From assembly GCA_050015275.1 (NCBI GenBank), contig JBEKBS010000001.1, positions 124,001 through 188,000 on the forward strand: a DNA stretch of 64,000 nt, written 5' to 3'. The position numbers were made by a program, and so were the translations under genes. Below are positions 23,647 through 32,907 of this stretch, piece after piece; the first letter of the stretch is position 1; the number at the start of each line of letters is the position of its first letter. Source of the DNA: DATKJS01 sp050015275. GTDB taxonomy: Bacteria; Acidobacteriota; Aminicenantia; Aminicenantales; Saccharicenantaceae. Below the pieces are notes generated by a model. The model was not told the origin of the DNA. It saw only the letters and a program-made list of their open reading frames with translations, and did not search any database.

Positions 23647-24339
23647 ATGAGCATCGTTGTCAAGAGCGAAAAGCGAGAGGGCCTCGGCAAGAACGCCGCG
23701 CGGCGCCTGAGAGTGCAGGGGTTCATCCCCGCCGTCCTCTATGGCGAGGGCATGGACAGCGTCCCTCTCGTCCTGAAAAAGAAGGACGTCATCCGGATCA
23801 TGAAGCTCGAGTCGCGGGAGAACACCATCTTCAAGGTGGCCTACGATTCCGAGGAGCTCGACGCCATGATCAAGGAGCTTCAGGTCGACCCCACCACGGA
23901 TGAGCTCATCCACGCGGACCTCATCCGGATCAGCCTCGACAAACCGATCCGGGTCACGGTCCCCATCGTCCACAGCGGCGAGCCCTTCGGCGTCAAGACC
24001 GAGGGCGGCTTCGTCGACTTCGTCACCCGCGAGGTCGAGGTCGAATGCTTGCCCCGGGACATCCCCGAGAGCATCGGCATCGAGATCTCCGACCTTCACA
24101 TCCATCAGTCCTTCAAGGTGGAGAACATGAAGACCCCGGCCGGCGTCCGGGTCATCAGCGACCCCGCGACCGTCCTCGTCCTGATCTCCCTGCCGCACAA
24201 GGAGGAGGTGTTCCCCGGCGAGAAGCCCGAAGAGGCCGTGGTCGAAGAGGGGCAGGAGCCCGAGGTCATCAAGAAGGAGCGGGCGCCGAAGGAAGAGGAA
24301 GGGGAAGAGGAGAAGAAGAAGGAAAAGAAGGAGAAGTAA
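23647..24339 (+). CDS. rplY: Ribosomal protein bL25, long (Ctc) form
   Basis: 230 residues. The 5S rRNA-binding L25 domain (residues ~1-95; GKNAARRLRVQGFIPAVLYG) is followed by the C-terminal beta domain of the TL5/Ctc form. A Glu/Lys-rich tail ends the protein. It starts 10 bases after prs, with GAGGAG upstream. Confidence 0.93.
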   Translation: MSIVVKSEKREGLGKNAARRLRVQGFIPAVLYGEGMDSVPLVLKKKDVIRIMKLESRENTIFKVAYDSEELDAMIKELQVDPTTDELIHADLIRISLDKPIRVTVPIVHSGEPFGVKTEGGFVDFVTREVEVECLPRDIPESIGIEISDLHIHQSFKVENMKTPAGVRVISDPATVLVLISLPHKEEVFPGEKPEEAVVEEGQEPEVIKKERAPKEEEGEEEKKKEKKEK

Positions 24340-24342
24340 GCC

Positions 24343-24918
24343 TTGTGGCTCGTCGTGGGGCTGGGAAATCCAGGCGAGGAATACGCGGCCACGCGCCACA
24401 ACGTTGGCTTTCTGCTCGTCCGCCGGTTGGCCCGCTCGCGCGGCGTGGAGCTCCGGGGCCGGGCGTTCAAGGCCCGGACGGCCGTCGTCCGGGGCGGGGA
24501 TGAGGATATCCTGCTCGCGCTCCCGCAGACCTACATGAACAGGAGCGGCGTCTCGGTCCGCGAGATCCTGGCGGGCCGGGAGATCCCGCCCGGCCGGCTG
24601 GTCGTCGCCTACGACGACCTCGACATCCCCCTGGGCGAGATCCGCGTCCGCGCCAAGGGCAGCCCCGGGACCCACAAGGGCATGAAGTCGATCGCGGACG
24701 AGATCAGGACCCGGGAGTTCCCGCGGATCCGGATCGGGATCGGCCCCCTTCCCGAGGGCCGGGACGCGGCGGCCTACGTCCTCTCGCCCTTCGGCCGGGA
24801 CGAGCGGCCGGTCCTCGAAAAAAGCCTCGAGGAGGCCGAGGCCGCCTTGGACCTCATCCTGGCCGGCGGGACGGACAAGGCCATGGCCCGGTTCAACCGC
24901 CGCCATCCGGCGCCCTAG
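24343..24918 (+). CDS. pth: Peptidyl-tRNA hydrolase
   Basis: 191 residues from TTG 24343, with GGAG nearby. VVGLGNPGEEYAATRHNVGF (catalytic His), the PQTYMNRSG segment, DDLDIPLGEIRVR and GSPGTHKGMKSI cover the full active site. It recycles peptidyl-tRNAs dropped from ribosomes and follows rplY by 3 bases. Confidence 0.95.
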   Translation: MWLVVGLGNPGEEYAATRHNVGFLLVRRLARSRGVELRGRAFKARTAVVRGGDEDILLALPQTYMNRSGVSVREILAGREIPPGRLVVAYDDLDIPLGEIRVRAKGSPGTHKGMKSIADEIRTREFPRIRIGIGPLPEGRDAAAYVLSPFGRDERPVLEKSLEEAEAALDLILAGGTDKAMARFNRRHPAP

Positions 24919-24985
24919 GGGCCCAGCGGAGGACGCGACCCGGACCGGAGATTTCTTCTTGTCCGGACCGAAGACGAAATAGGTT

Positions 24986-25013
24986 TTGACATTTCGGCGG
25001 GATTGTTTACAAT
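24986..25013 (+). promoter_or_regulatory. Promoter of rpsF-rpsR-rplI-dnaB
   Basis: TTGACA at 24986-24991, 16-base spacer, TACAAT at 25008-25013. The ~55-base leader includes TCCTT...AAGGA (a short hairpin) before the AAAGGAG ribosome-binding site. Such leaders are sometimes bound by the S6-S18 complex, but the specific motif is not evident here. Confidence 0.7.
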
Positions 25014-25076
25014 AGGAGCCGCACTCCTTGTTCCTTCCTTTAGAGAAGGAGCTATATCATCCAAAAGGAGCTCTGT

Positions 25077-25484
25077 ATGAGACAGTACGAAACGGGGTTC
25101 GTTCTCTCCCCCGCCCTCTCCGAAGAAGAGACAACCCAGTTCATCCAGCAGATGGCCGCGATCGTCGCCCAGAAAAAGGGCCGGATGGTCAAACAGGACG
25201 TCTGGGGGAAGCGGAGGCTGGCGTACACCATCAAGAAATTCAGCGAAGGCGTGTACGTCTTTCTCACCTACGAAGGCCCGGGGGACATCTCGACCGAGAT
25301 GGAGCGCCGGTTCAAGCAGACCGACACCGTCATCCGCTTCCTGACGGTCAAGAAGGACCTCCGGGACCAGGCCCGCAAGAAGAGGAAAAGACCCGCCGAG
25401 GAGGCTCCCCGCGCCCCCGAGGCCGGCCCCGAGGCCGTCGCCGCCGCCCCGGCCGTGACGCCCGCGGGGCAAGAGGAGAAGTGA
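25077..25484 (+). CDS. rpsF: Ribosomal protein bS6
   Basis: 135 residues. The S6 fold is recognisable from MRQYETGFVLSP through WGKRRLAYTIKKFSEGVYVF to the end of the domain near residue 95. A ~40-residue Ala/Glu/Pro-rich tail follows, longer than in E. coli S6 without its polyglutamate. It is first in the rpsF-rpsR-rplI-dnaB operon. Confidence 0.95.
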   Translation: MRQYETGFVLSPALSEEETTQFIQQMAAIVAQKKGRMVKQDVWGKRRLAYTIKKFSEGVYVFLTYEGPGDISTEMERRFKQTDTVIRFLTVKKDLRDQARKKRKRPAEEAPRAPEAGPEAVAAAPAVTPAGQEEK

Positions 25485-25485
25485 G

Positions 25486-25752
25486 ATGGCGAGAGAAGAC
25501 AGGCCCGAAAGAAGCGAGCGCGGACCGTACCGCAAGTACTTTGCCCCCAAGAAGAAATTCTGCCGTTTCTGCCAGCGGAACGTCCGGGGCATCGACTACA
25601 AGGCCGTGGAGATCCTGAAAAAATACATCCCCGACCGCGGCAAGATCTCCCCACGGCGCATCACCGGCACGTGCGCGTTCCACCAGCGGAAGCTGTCCCT
25701 GGCGATCAAGCGGGCGCGCCTCCTGGCGCTGCTCCCCTACGTCGAGGATTGA
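25486..25752 (+). CDS. rpsR: Ribosomal protein bS18
   Basis: 88 residues, with the typical core KKKFCRFC, VEILKKYI, GKISPRRITGTCAFHQRKL and AIKRARLLALLPY. The cysteine pair at the start plus Cys/His later matches the zinc-type S18. It starts one base after the rpsF stop. Confidence 0.96.
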   Translation: MAREDRPERSERGPYRKYFAPKKKFCRFCQRNVRGIDYKAVEILKKYIPDRGKISPRRITGTCAFHQRKLSLAIKRARLLALLPYVED

Positions 25753-25777
25753 CGCGGGGCCGGATTCGGGAGCCAAC

Positions 25778-26263
25778 ATGAAGGTCATTCTGAAACAAGA
25801 CGTGGACAAACTGGGGCGGAAGGGCGATATCGTCAACGTCGCCCCGGGCTTCGGGCGCAACTACCTCATCCCGAGGAAGCTGGGCATCGTGGTCACGGCG
25901 AGCAACCTCAAGATGATCGAGATCGAGCGCCAGGCTCTGAAGAAAAAGGTCGAGCAGGAGCGCCAGTCGTTCCAGGGCGTCATCGAGAAGCTGAACGCGG
26001 TCACCCTGACCTTCCCCCGGCGGGCCGGCGAGAAGGACGTCATCTTCGGGTCCGTGTCCGCGGCCGACGTCAAGGAGGCCCTGGACAAGCTGGGGTTCGA
26101 GGTCGACAAGAAGAAGATCCATCTGGACGAGCCGATCAAGCGGCTCGGCCATTTCACGGTCCCGGTCAAGATCTACCACGAGGACAAGGCCGAAGTGAAG
26201 GTCGTCGTGGTCAAGGACGAGGCCGGGGAGGACGAGGCGGCGAAGGCCGGAGAGAAAGCCTGA
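25778..26263 (+). CDS. rplI: Ribosomal protein bL9
   Basis: 161 residues: N-terminal L9 signature (MKVILKQDVDKLGRKGDIVNVAPGF), long connecting helix (residues ~40-75), C-terminal domain, and a short acidic Ala/Glu/Lys tail. It lies between rpsR and dnaB, the usual order. Confidence 0.96.
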   Translation: MKVILKQDVDKLGRKGDIVNVAPGFGRNYLIPRKLGIVVTASNLKMIEIERQALKKKVEQERQSFQGVIEKLNAVTLTFPRRAGEKDVIFGSVSAADVKEALDKLGFEVDKKKIHLDEPIKRLGHFTVPVKIYHEDKAEVKVVVVKDEAGEDEAAKAGEKA

Positions 26264-26318
26264 GGCCGACGGGAGGGCCGGATCTCCCCGGCGAGGGCCT
26301 GAGCGAGCGGAGGTGGCC

Positions 26319-27674
26319 ATGGAACTCGACCTGATGTTCCTGAAAAAGACGCCGCCCCACAGCCTGGAGGCCGAACGGACGGTGCTCGGGGGGATCCTTG
26401 TCCAGAAGCAGAACCTGAACGTCGTCCTGTCCATCATCTCGCCCGAGGATTTCTACAAGGACGCCCACCGGAAGCTCATCGAGCGGATCATCGCCCTCGT
26501 GGACAAGGGTCTTCCGGTCGACCTCCTCTCCGTAGCCGAGGAGGTCCAGAGGGCCGGGATGCTCGAGGACGTCGGCGGGGCGGCCTACATCTCCTCCCTC
26601 CTCGACGGCGTCCCCAAGAGCCTGAACATCGAGTACTACGCCCAGATCATCAAGGAGAAGGCCCTCCTCCGACGCCTCATCGTCTCGTCGGCCAAGATCA
26701 TCTCCGACAGCTACGAGCAGAAAGAGGACGCGGACGAGCTGCTCAACGCGGCCCAGGCGGCCATCGTCGAGGTCGCGGAGCAGCGCCTCAAGCCCGGCTT
26801 CCAGTCCATGGGCCATCTCATGGGCCCGACTCTGGACATGATCCAGACCATGGTCGACCGCAAGGAGGCCGTCACCGGCGTCCCCTCGGGCTTCCGGGAC
26901 CTCGACAACCTGACGGCGGGCTTCCATCCGTCCGAGCTCATCATCCTGGCGGCCCGGCCCTCCATGGGCAAGACCGCGCTCGCCCTGAACATCTCCCATC
27001 ATGTCGGGCTCCGGACGGACAAGGCCGTCGGGTTCTTCTCCATGGAGATGGCCAAGGAGCAAATCGTCATCCGTCTCCTCTGTGCCGAATCCCAGCTCGA
27101 CATCAAGAGGACCCGGACGGGGTTCATCAGCGACCGGGAGTTCGAGAAGCTGAAGCTCGCCGGAGAGGCCCTGTCGCACGCCCGGATCTTCATCGACGAG
27201 TCGCCGTCCCTCACGGTCATGGAGATGAAGGCCAAGTGCCGGCGCCTCAAGATGGAGCAGCGCCTGGACATCGTCTTCGTCGATTACATCCAGCTCATGC
27301 GGACCGGCGGCCGGTTCGAGAACAGGAACCAGGAGATGTCGTTCATCTCCCGCTCGCTCAAGGAGCTGGCCAAGGAGATCCAGATCCCGGTCGTCGGCAT
27401 CTCGCAGCTCAGCCGGGCGCCCGAGAAGGGGCGCCGCGAGCCCAAGCCCCAGCTCTCCGACCTCCGCGAGTCCGGGGCCCTCGAGCAGGACGCCGACGTC
27501 GTGATCTTCATCTACCGGCCCGAGTTCTACCACCCCGACGACGAAAGCCTCAAGGGCGTCGCCGAGGTCAACATTGCCAAGCAGAGGAACGGCCCCATCG
27601 GCAACCTCCCGCTCGCCTTCATCCGGGAGTACGCCCGGTTCGCCGACATGGAGCGCTACACGCCGGAATACTGA
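26319..27674 (+). CDS. dnaB: Replicative DNA helicase DnaB
   Basis: 451 residues from ATG 26319, with GGAGG five bases upstream; GTG 26313 would overlap that ribosome-binding site. The N-terminal domain (residues ~12-115) is followed by the RecA-like domain with ARPSMGKTALALN (Walker A), DIVFVDYIQLM (Walker B) and SQLSRAPEKG. No intein is present. It unwinds DNA at the fork after loading at the origin by DnaA. Confidence 0.96.
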   Translation: MELDLMFLKKTPPHSLEAERTVLGGILVQKQNLNVVLSIISPEDFYKDAHRKLIERIIALVDKGLPVDLLSVAEEVQRAGMLEDVGGAAYISSLLDGVPKSLNIEYYAQIIKEKALLRRLIVSSAKIISDSYEQKEDADELLNAAQAAIVEVAEQRLKPGFQSMGHLMGPTLDMIQTMVDRKEAVTGVPSGFRDLDNLTAGFHPSELIILAARPSMGKTALALNISHHVGLRTDKAVGFFSMEMAKEQIVIRLLCAESQLDIKRTRTGFISDREFEKLKLAGEALSHARIFIDESPSLTVMEMKAKCRRLKMEQRLDIVFVDYIQLMRTGGRFENRNQEMSFISRSLKELAKEIQIPVVGISQLSRAPEKGRREPKPQLSDLRESGALEQDADVVIFIYRPEFYHPDDESLKGVAEVNIAKQRNGPIGNLPLAFIREYARFADMERYTPEY

Positions 27675-27677
27675 CCC

Positions 27678-28460
27678 ATGGCCGCGACCAAGAGACCCCA
27701 CGTCCCAATCTTGGCCCCCTTCCTGCAGCAGATGGGCGAGGTCGCCATCCTCATGGGCCGGACGGTCCGGGACATGTTCCGGCGCCCCTTCGAAGCGCGG
27801 ATCTTCGTCCAGCAGCTCGAGAGCGTCGGCGTCAACTCGCTCTCGGTCGTCTCCGTGACGGCGGCCTTCGGCGGCCTGGTCTTCGGCCTCCAGACCTATA
27901 CCGGCTTCCACAAGTACATTGGGCCCGGAACGGAGGTCTACAGCGGCCCGATCATCTCCGTCGGCCTGTGCAAGGAGCTCATCCCTCTCCTCGTCGCGCT
28001 GATGGTGGCCGGCCGGGTCGGGTCCGCCATGGCGGCCGAGCTCGGGACGATGAGGATCACGGAGCAGATCGACGCCCTGGCCAGCCTGGGGGCCAGCCCC
28101 AACCGGTACCTCGTCGTCCCCCGGACCCTGGCGGCCGTCATCATGGTCCCGATCCTGACCCTCTACGGGGACATGATCGGCATCTTCTGCGGCTTTTTCT
28201 ACAACATCGTGGGCATGGGCGTCAACCGCGTCGTCTACATCCGGAACGCTCTCCTCTATTTCAATATCTGGGACGTCTGCGTCGGCCTGGTCAAGGCCCT
28301 CGTCTTCGGCTTCGTCATCGCCACCGTCGGCTGCTGGCAGGGCCTGAAGGCCGAGGGCGGCGCCGAGGGCGTGGGCCGGGCCACGACGCGGAGCGTCGTC
28401 ATCGCCAGCATCTGCGTGCTCATCCTGAACTTCTTCCTCAGCAAGGCGCTGCCGAAGTGA
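27678..28460 (+). CDS. mlaE: MlaE-type ABC transporter permease
   Basis: 260 residues with five or six membrane segments and the MlaE family core (GLCKELIPLLVALMVAGRVGSAMAAELGTM, then QIDAL). With MlaF and MlaD it would form an inner-membrane complex moving phospholipids between the inner and outer membranes. It starts 3 bases after dnaB. Confidence 0.93.
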   Translation: MAATKRPHVPILAPFLQQMGEVAILMGRTVRDMFRRPFEARIFVQQLESVGVNSLSVVSVTAAFGGLVFGLQTYTGFHKYIGPGTEVYSGPIISVGLCKELIPLLVALMVAGRVGSAMAAELGTMRITEQIDALASLGASPNRYLVVPRTLAAVIMVPILTLYGDMIGIFCGFFYNIVGMGVNRVVYIRNALLYFNIWDVCVGLVKALVFGFVIATVGCWQGLKAEGGAEGVGRATTRSVVIASICVLILNFFLSKALPK

Positions 28461-28467
28461 CGGGGCC

Positions 28468-29214
28468 ATGATCAGGATCGTCGACCTCCACAAATCGTTC
28501 GGGCCGACGAAGGTCCTCCAGGGGGTCAACCTGGAGATCGGCGAAGGCGAGACCATGGTCGTCATCGGCCAGAGCGGTTCGGGGAAAAGCGTCCTCCTCA
28601 AGCACATCATCGGCATGCTCAAGCCGGACCGGGGCCAGGTCTACATCGATGACGTCGAGATCACCGGGCTCCGGGACGAGGCCCTCCAGCCGGTCCTCAG
28701 AAAGTTCGGGATGCTCTTCCAGGGCGCGGCCCTGTTCGACTCCCTGACCGTGGGGGAGAACGTGGCTTTCGGCCTGAGGCGCTACACGAAATACACCCGC
28801 CCGGAGATCGAGGCCATCGTCGCGGAGAGCCTGGGGAAGGTCGGGCTCCGGGGCGTCGAGAACCTGATGCCCCACGAGCTGTCGGGCGGCATGAAGAAGC
28901 GCGTCGGCCTGGCCCGGGCCATCGCCTACAGGCCGCAGATCATCCTCTACGACGAGCCGTCCACCGGCATCGACCCCATCCGGGCGGACTCCATCAACGA
29001 CCTCATCAACCAGATGAAGAGGGACCTGTGCGTGACGTCGGTCGTCATCACCCACGACATGGTCAGCTGCTACAAGGTGGCGGACCGGATCGCCATGCTC
29101 TACAACGGGGTCATCATCGAGATCGGGACGCCGGCCGAGATCCAGGCGACCGCGAATCCCGTTGTCCAGCAGTTCATCAGCGGCCGGGCCAGCGGTCCGA
29201 TCACGGATTGGTGA
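28468..29214 (+). CDS. mlaF: MlaF-type ABC transporter ATP-binding protein
   Basis: 248 residues with Walker A GQSGSGKS, signature HELSGGMKKRVGLARAI, Walker B ILYDEPSTGIDP and the switch histidine in VVITHDM. The ELSGGM form with Met is characteristic of the Mla/Ttg2 branch. It energises MlaE. Confidence 0.93.
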   Translation: MIRIVDLHKSFGPTKVLQGVNLEIGEGETMVVIGQSGSGKSVLLKHIIGMLKPDRGQVYIDDVEITGLRDEALQPVLRKFGMLFQGAALFDSLTVGENVAFGLRRYTKYTRPEIEAIVAESLGKVGLRGVENLMPHELSGGMKKRVGLARAIAYRPQIILYDEPSTGIDPIRADSINDLINQMKRDLCVTSVVITHDMVSCYKVADRIAMLYNGVIIEIGTPAEIQATANPVVQQFISGRASGPITDW

Positions 29215-29229
29215 GAAACGAGGCCAACC

Positions 29230-30534
29230 ATGCGAAGAGAGAAAAAAATCGGCATCTTCTTCACCGGCGCGCTGGTGATCCTGGCCGGTTTCATCTTTAT
29301 CGTCGGGAACCTGTCGAACCTTTTCCGGCGGCCAGGATACCCCATCTTCATCCGCTACGAATCGTCCCTGGGCCTGGACAAGACCGCCGCCGTGAAGATG
29401 GCCGGGATCCGGATCGGCTACGTCAAGGACATCCAGCTCGAGGGCCGGCGGTCCAAAGTCGTCCTGAGCATCTATCCGAAATACAAGATCCCCCGCGGCT
29501 CCAAGGCCATCCAGTCCGTCCAGGGCCTCCTCGGCGAGAAATATGTCGACGTCCAGCCCAGCATGGAAGACGATTTCCTCCGGCCGGGCGACGAGCTCGT
29601 CCCCGGACCGACATCGGGGCTCGACCAGCTGACCCCCATGCTGACCTCGCTCGGGAACGACCTCCAGCAGGTCGCCAAGAACCTCCGGGAAATGACGAAC
29701 AAGGAGACCCGGGACAACTTCGGCCAGACCGTCAAGAACCTGTCCTCGCTGACGGCCGAGGTCCAGAGCTTCATCGCGGAGAACCGCGGCAAGGTCGGCC
29801 AGACCATCACCGCGGCCTCGAACACGGCCAAGACCGTGGACGAGCGGGTCCGGGACCTGTCCCAGAGCTTCGACGCCACCCTGACCGATCTGCGGCGGCT
29901 CCTCGAGGAGAACCGGGACGGCGTCCATGACAATCTGGCGAAGGTCAAGGAGGTCCTCTCCAGGATCGAGGAATCGGTCACCCTTCTGAACAAGTCTCTC
30001 GACAAGATCCAGAAGGGCGAGGGGTCGATCGGGAAGCTCGTCAACGACGATAGCCTCTACAACGAGACCCGGGACGCCGTCCGGGGAGTCCAGCAGATTT
30101 CGGATTCCCTCTCGAGCCTCCGGCTGCACGCCGACGTCCGGGGCGAGTATCTCGCCCGCAGCCGCGCCCTCAAGGGCTTCTTCAACCTGGCCCTCTGGTA
30201 CAAGGACCAAGCATTCGCCCTGGGCCAGATCGTCCGGGACCCGGGCCTGGACCGCTTCACCTACTCCCTCCAGGCCGGACTGCGCTTCGGCGGCTTCGCC
30301 CCCCGGGCGGGGATCATCGAGTCCGAGTTCGGTGCCGGCGTCGATTACTACGCCTTCAGGGACCGGCTGGTCCTGAGCGTGGAAGGGCTGGATTTCAACC
30401 GGGCGACGAGCCCGGTCTTCCGGGCCTTCGCGAGATTTTTTCCCCAGAAGAACGTCTATCTCATCCTCGGCCTGGAGGATTTCACCCTGGCCGCCAAACG
30501 GGAGGTGTTTTTCGGCCTGGGCGCGGGTCTTTGA
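29230..30534 (+). CDS. mlaD: MlaD-type MCE protein with extended C-terminus
   Basis: 434 residues, more than twice E. coli MlaD. It has an N-terminal membrane anchor (residues ~8-26) and one MCE domain (~36-115; SLGLDKTAAVKMAGIRIGYV, VQGLLGEKYVDVQ). A long heptad-rich helical region (~130-290) follows, then ~130 residues of alternating hydrophobic/aromatic strands (for example LSVEGLDFNRATSP, FFGLGAGL) that look beta-rich. It would form the periplasmic lipid-carrying ring. The tail is discussed in the findings. Its end overlaps radA. Confidence 0.88.
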   Translation: MRREKKIGIFFTGALVILAGFIFIVGNLSNLFRRPGYPIFIRYESSLGLDKTAAVKMAGIRIGYVKDIQLEGRRSKVVLSIYPKYKIPRGSKAIQSVQGLLGEKYVDVQPSMEDDFLRPGDELVPGPTSGLDQLTPMLTSLGNDLQQVAKNLREMTNKETRDNFGQTVKNLSSLTAEVQSFIAENRGKVGQTITAASNTAKTVDERVRDLSQSFDATLTDLRRLLEENRDGVHDNLAKVKEVLSRIEESVTLLNKSLDKIQKGEGSIGKLVNDDSLYNETRDAVRGVQQISDSLSSLRLHADVRGEYLARSRALKGFFNLALWYKDQAFALGQIVRDPGLDRFTYSLQAGLRFGGFAPRAGIIESEFGAGVDYYAFRDRLVLSVEGLDFNRATSPVFRAFARFFPQKNVYLILGLEDFTLAAKREVFFGLGAGL

Positions 30535-31889
30535 TGAAGGACAAAACGGTCTTTATCTGCCAGAACTGCGGCTTCCGTTCGCCGAAATGGATGGGGCGGT
30601 GCCACAACTGCGGGGAATGGAACAGCCTCGTTGAGGAGGTGGAGGAGGAGACCCCGGTCGAGATTTCCTTCCCGCCCTCGGACCCGATCCTTTATAAAGA
30701 CATCAAGGAACTGGCCAAGCCAAGGATCCAGATCGAGCTCGAGGATTTCAACAAGGTCCTCGGCGGCGGCCTCGTCCTCGGGTCCCTCGTCCTCATCGGA
30801 GGCGAGCCGGGGATCGGAAAGTCCACACTCCTCCTCCAGGTGTCCAAGGGCCTGGCCCAGGCGGGCGAGGCGGTCCTCTACGTTTCGGGCGAGGAGTCCC
30901 TGGAGCAGATCAAGCTCCGCGGGGACAGGCTCGGGGTCCGCGACGGCAGCCTCTACCTCCTTTCGGAAACCAACCTGGAGCGCATCGTCTCCCAGGCCGA
31001 GCGCCTCCGGCCGAAGGCCCTGGTCGTGGACTCCGTCCAGACGATCTTCTCCTCGAAGATGACCTCCAGCCCGGGGACGATCAGCCAGGTCCGGGAGGTG
31101 GCCAACCAGATCTTCCGCTTCGCCAAGAAAAACCAGATCCCCTCGTTCCTCGTCGGCCACATCACGAAAGAGGGCTCCCTGGCCGGGCCGAAGTCCCTCG
31201 AGCACATGGTCGACGTCGTCCTCCTTTTCGAAGGGGAGCGAGACCACAGCCACCGCGTCCTCCGGGCTCTGAAGAACAGGTTCGGCCCGGTCTCGGAACT
31301 GGCCGTGTTCGAGATGACCGCGGCCGGGCTCCAGGCCATCCTCAACCCGTCGGCCTTCTTCCTCCGGGAAAGGCCCCGGGAGGAGGCCGGCAGCGCCGTC
31401 GTCTGCACCATCAAGGGGACACGGCCCTTCCTCGCCGAGATCCAGGCCCTCGTGTCGTCCACCCTTTTTACCGGGAACCCCCGGCGGATGAGCATCGGCC
31501 TCGACCACTACCGGACGTCGATGCTTTTGGCCCTGGTGGAGAAAAAGGTCGGATACAGCTTCGCGGGAGAGGACATCTACCTCAACGTGGCCGGAGGGAT
31601 GACGATCGACGAGCCCGCGGCCGACCTCGGAGTCGTCATGGCGGTCGTTTCCTCCCTGAAGAACATGCCCCTGCCCAACGACATGGCGTTTTTCGGCGAA
31701 GTCGGCCTGAGCGGCGAGATCCGTTCGGTCAGCCAACCCCTGGCCCGGATCAAGGAGGCTCAGACGCTGGGCTTCGGGACCATCCTCGTTCCCGCCGGAA
31801 ACCTGGACGCCCTGGACAAGGGCGACCTGCCGGCCATCCAGTGTCTCGGGGTCAGGACGGTCAAGCAGGCGCTCCAGGACGTATTTTAA
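30534..31889 (+). CDS. radA: DNA repair protein RadA/Sms
   Basis: 451 residues from ATG 30534. The N-terminal zinc finger has Cys9, Cys12, Cys23 and Cys26. The RecA-like domain has GEPGIGKSTL (Walker A) and the RadA-specific KNRFG motif. A Lon-protease-like C-terminal domain follows (ADLGVVMAV...). It drives branch migration in recombinational repair. The start overlaps the mlaD stop by one base. Confidence 0.95.
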   Translation: MKDKTVFICQNCGFRSPKWMGRCHNCGEWNSLVEEVEEETPVEISFPPSDPILYKDIKELAKPRIQIELEDFNKVLGGGLVLGSLVLIGGEPGIGKSTLLLQVSKGLAQAGEAVLYVSGEESLEQIKLRGDRLGVRDGSLYLLSETNLERIVSQAERLRPKALVVDSVQTIFSSKMTSSPGTISQVREVANQIFRFAKKNQIPSFLVGHITKEGSLAGPKSLEHMVDVVLLFEGERDHSHRVLRALKNRFGPVSELAVFEMTAAGLQAILNPSAFFLRERPREEAGSAVVCTIKGTRPFLAEIQALVSSTLFTGNPRRMSIGLDHYRTSMLLALVEKKVGYSFAGEDIYLNVAGGMTIDEPAADLGVVMAVVSSLKNMPLPNDMAFFGEVGLSGEIRSVSQPLARIKEAQTLGFGTILVPAGNLDALDKGDLPAIQCLGVRTVKQALQDVF

Positions 31890-31917
31890 CGGACTTGAAA
31901 ATATAAGGATCTCTCGG

Positions 31918-32907
31918 ATGGGCATGGCAATTTTCCGGTTTTTCATCATCAGCCTCATCACGGCGGCCGGGTATTTCTATCCGCCCTTCCGGCTGACCCG
32001 GCTCCCCGGGGCCGCCGTAGCCTTCGTCCTCGGCCTCATCTTCATGGTCCTTGAAACGCGGATCCGCAGGTCCCAGTTCAAGGTCATCTGGAGCTCGGGC
32101 CTGGGCCTGCTCGCCGGCATCTTCCTCGGCTGGATGATCGGCTCCATCTACCAGTCGGTCGTCCACACCCCGGAGATGGCCGCCTTTATCCGCATCTTTT
32201 TCCTGATCATCCTGCCCTACTTCGGCCTCCTGATCGGGAGGCGGAAACCGGAATGGCTCGACCCGGTCACCCTCGTCCGGCTGTTCAACGAGAAAGGTAC
32301 CGGCCGGAGCTATAAGCTCCTGGACACGAGCGTCATCATCGACGGCCGGATCGCCGACCTCTGCGACACGGCCTTCATCGAGGGGACGCTCGTCGTCCCC
32401 CAGTTCGTCCTCAAGGAGCTTCAGCTCGTGGCCGACTCCCCGGACGCGCTCAAGCGCCAGCGCGGCCGCCGGGGGCTCGACGTCCTCGACCATCTCCAGA
32501 AGTCGTCCCAGGTATCGGTCGTCATCTCGGACCTGGATTTTCCCGACATCCGGGACGTCGATTCCAAGCTCATCGAGTGCGCCAAGACCTTGGAGGCCAA
32601 GATCGTCACCAACGATTTCAACCTGAACAAGGTCGCCCGTATCCACGGCATCCAAGTCCTCAACATCAACGAGTTGGCCAACGCCCTCCGTCCGGTCGTC
32701 CTGCCCGGCGAGGCGATGAAGGTCTTCATCCTCAAGGAGGGCAAGGAAAAGGACCAGGGCGTCGCCTACCTGGACGACGGGACCATGGTCGTCGTCGACA
32801 ACTCCCGCCGGATGATCGGCCAGACGGTCAGCGTCACGGTCACGTCGGTCCTCCAGACGACGGTCGGGAAGATGATCTTCGGCCGCTACAACGGGGAGAG
32901 CCGGTGA
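31918..32907 (+). CDS. PIN-TRAM domain membrane protein (YacL-like)
   Basis: 329 residues: four N-terminal membrane segments (residues ~5-105), a PIN nuclease domain starting at KLLDTSVIIDGRIADL (acidic residues retained, also DSKLIECA and IVTNDFNL), and a C-terminal TRAM domain. In Bacillus the order is radA-disA-yacL-ispD-ispF; here the same neighbourhood is kept without disA. The RNA substrate is unknown. An alternative in-frame ATG lies two codons in. Confidence 0.9.
   Translation: MGMAIFRFFIISLITAAGYFYPPFRLTRLPGAAVAFVLGLIFMVLETRIRRSQFKVIWSSGLGLLAGIFLGWMIGSIYQSVVHTPEMAAFIRIFFLIILPYFGLLIGRRKPEWLDPVTLVRLFNEKGTGRSYKLLDTSVIIDGRIADLCDTAFIEGTLVVPQFVLKELQLVADSPDALKRQRGRRGLDVLDHLQKSSQVSVVISDLDFPDIRDVDSKLIECAKTLEAKIVTNDFNLNKVARIHGIQVLNINELANALRPVVLPGEAMKVFILKEGKEKDQGVAYLDDGTMVVVDNSRRMIGQTVSVTVTSVLQTTVGKMIFGRYNGESR

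Noticed and set aside
25014..25076. S6-S18 binding leader or riboswitch ahead of rpsF
   Set aside because: Only a short AAGGA/TCCTT hairpin is visible; the specific conserved loop of the known motif could not be found.
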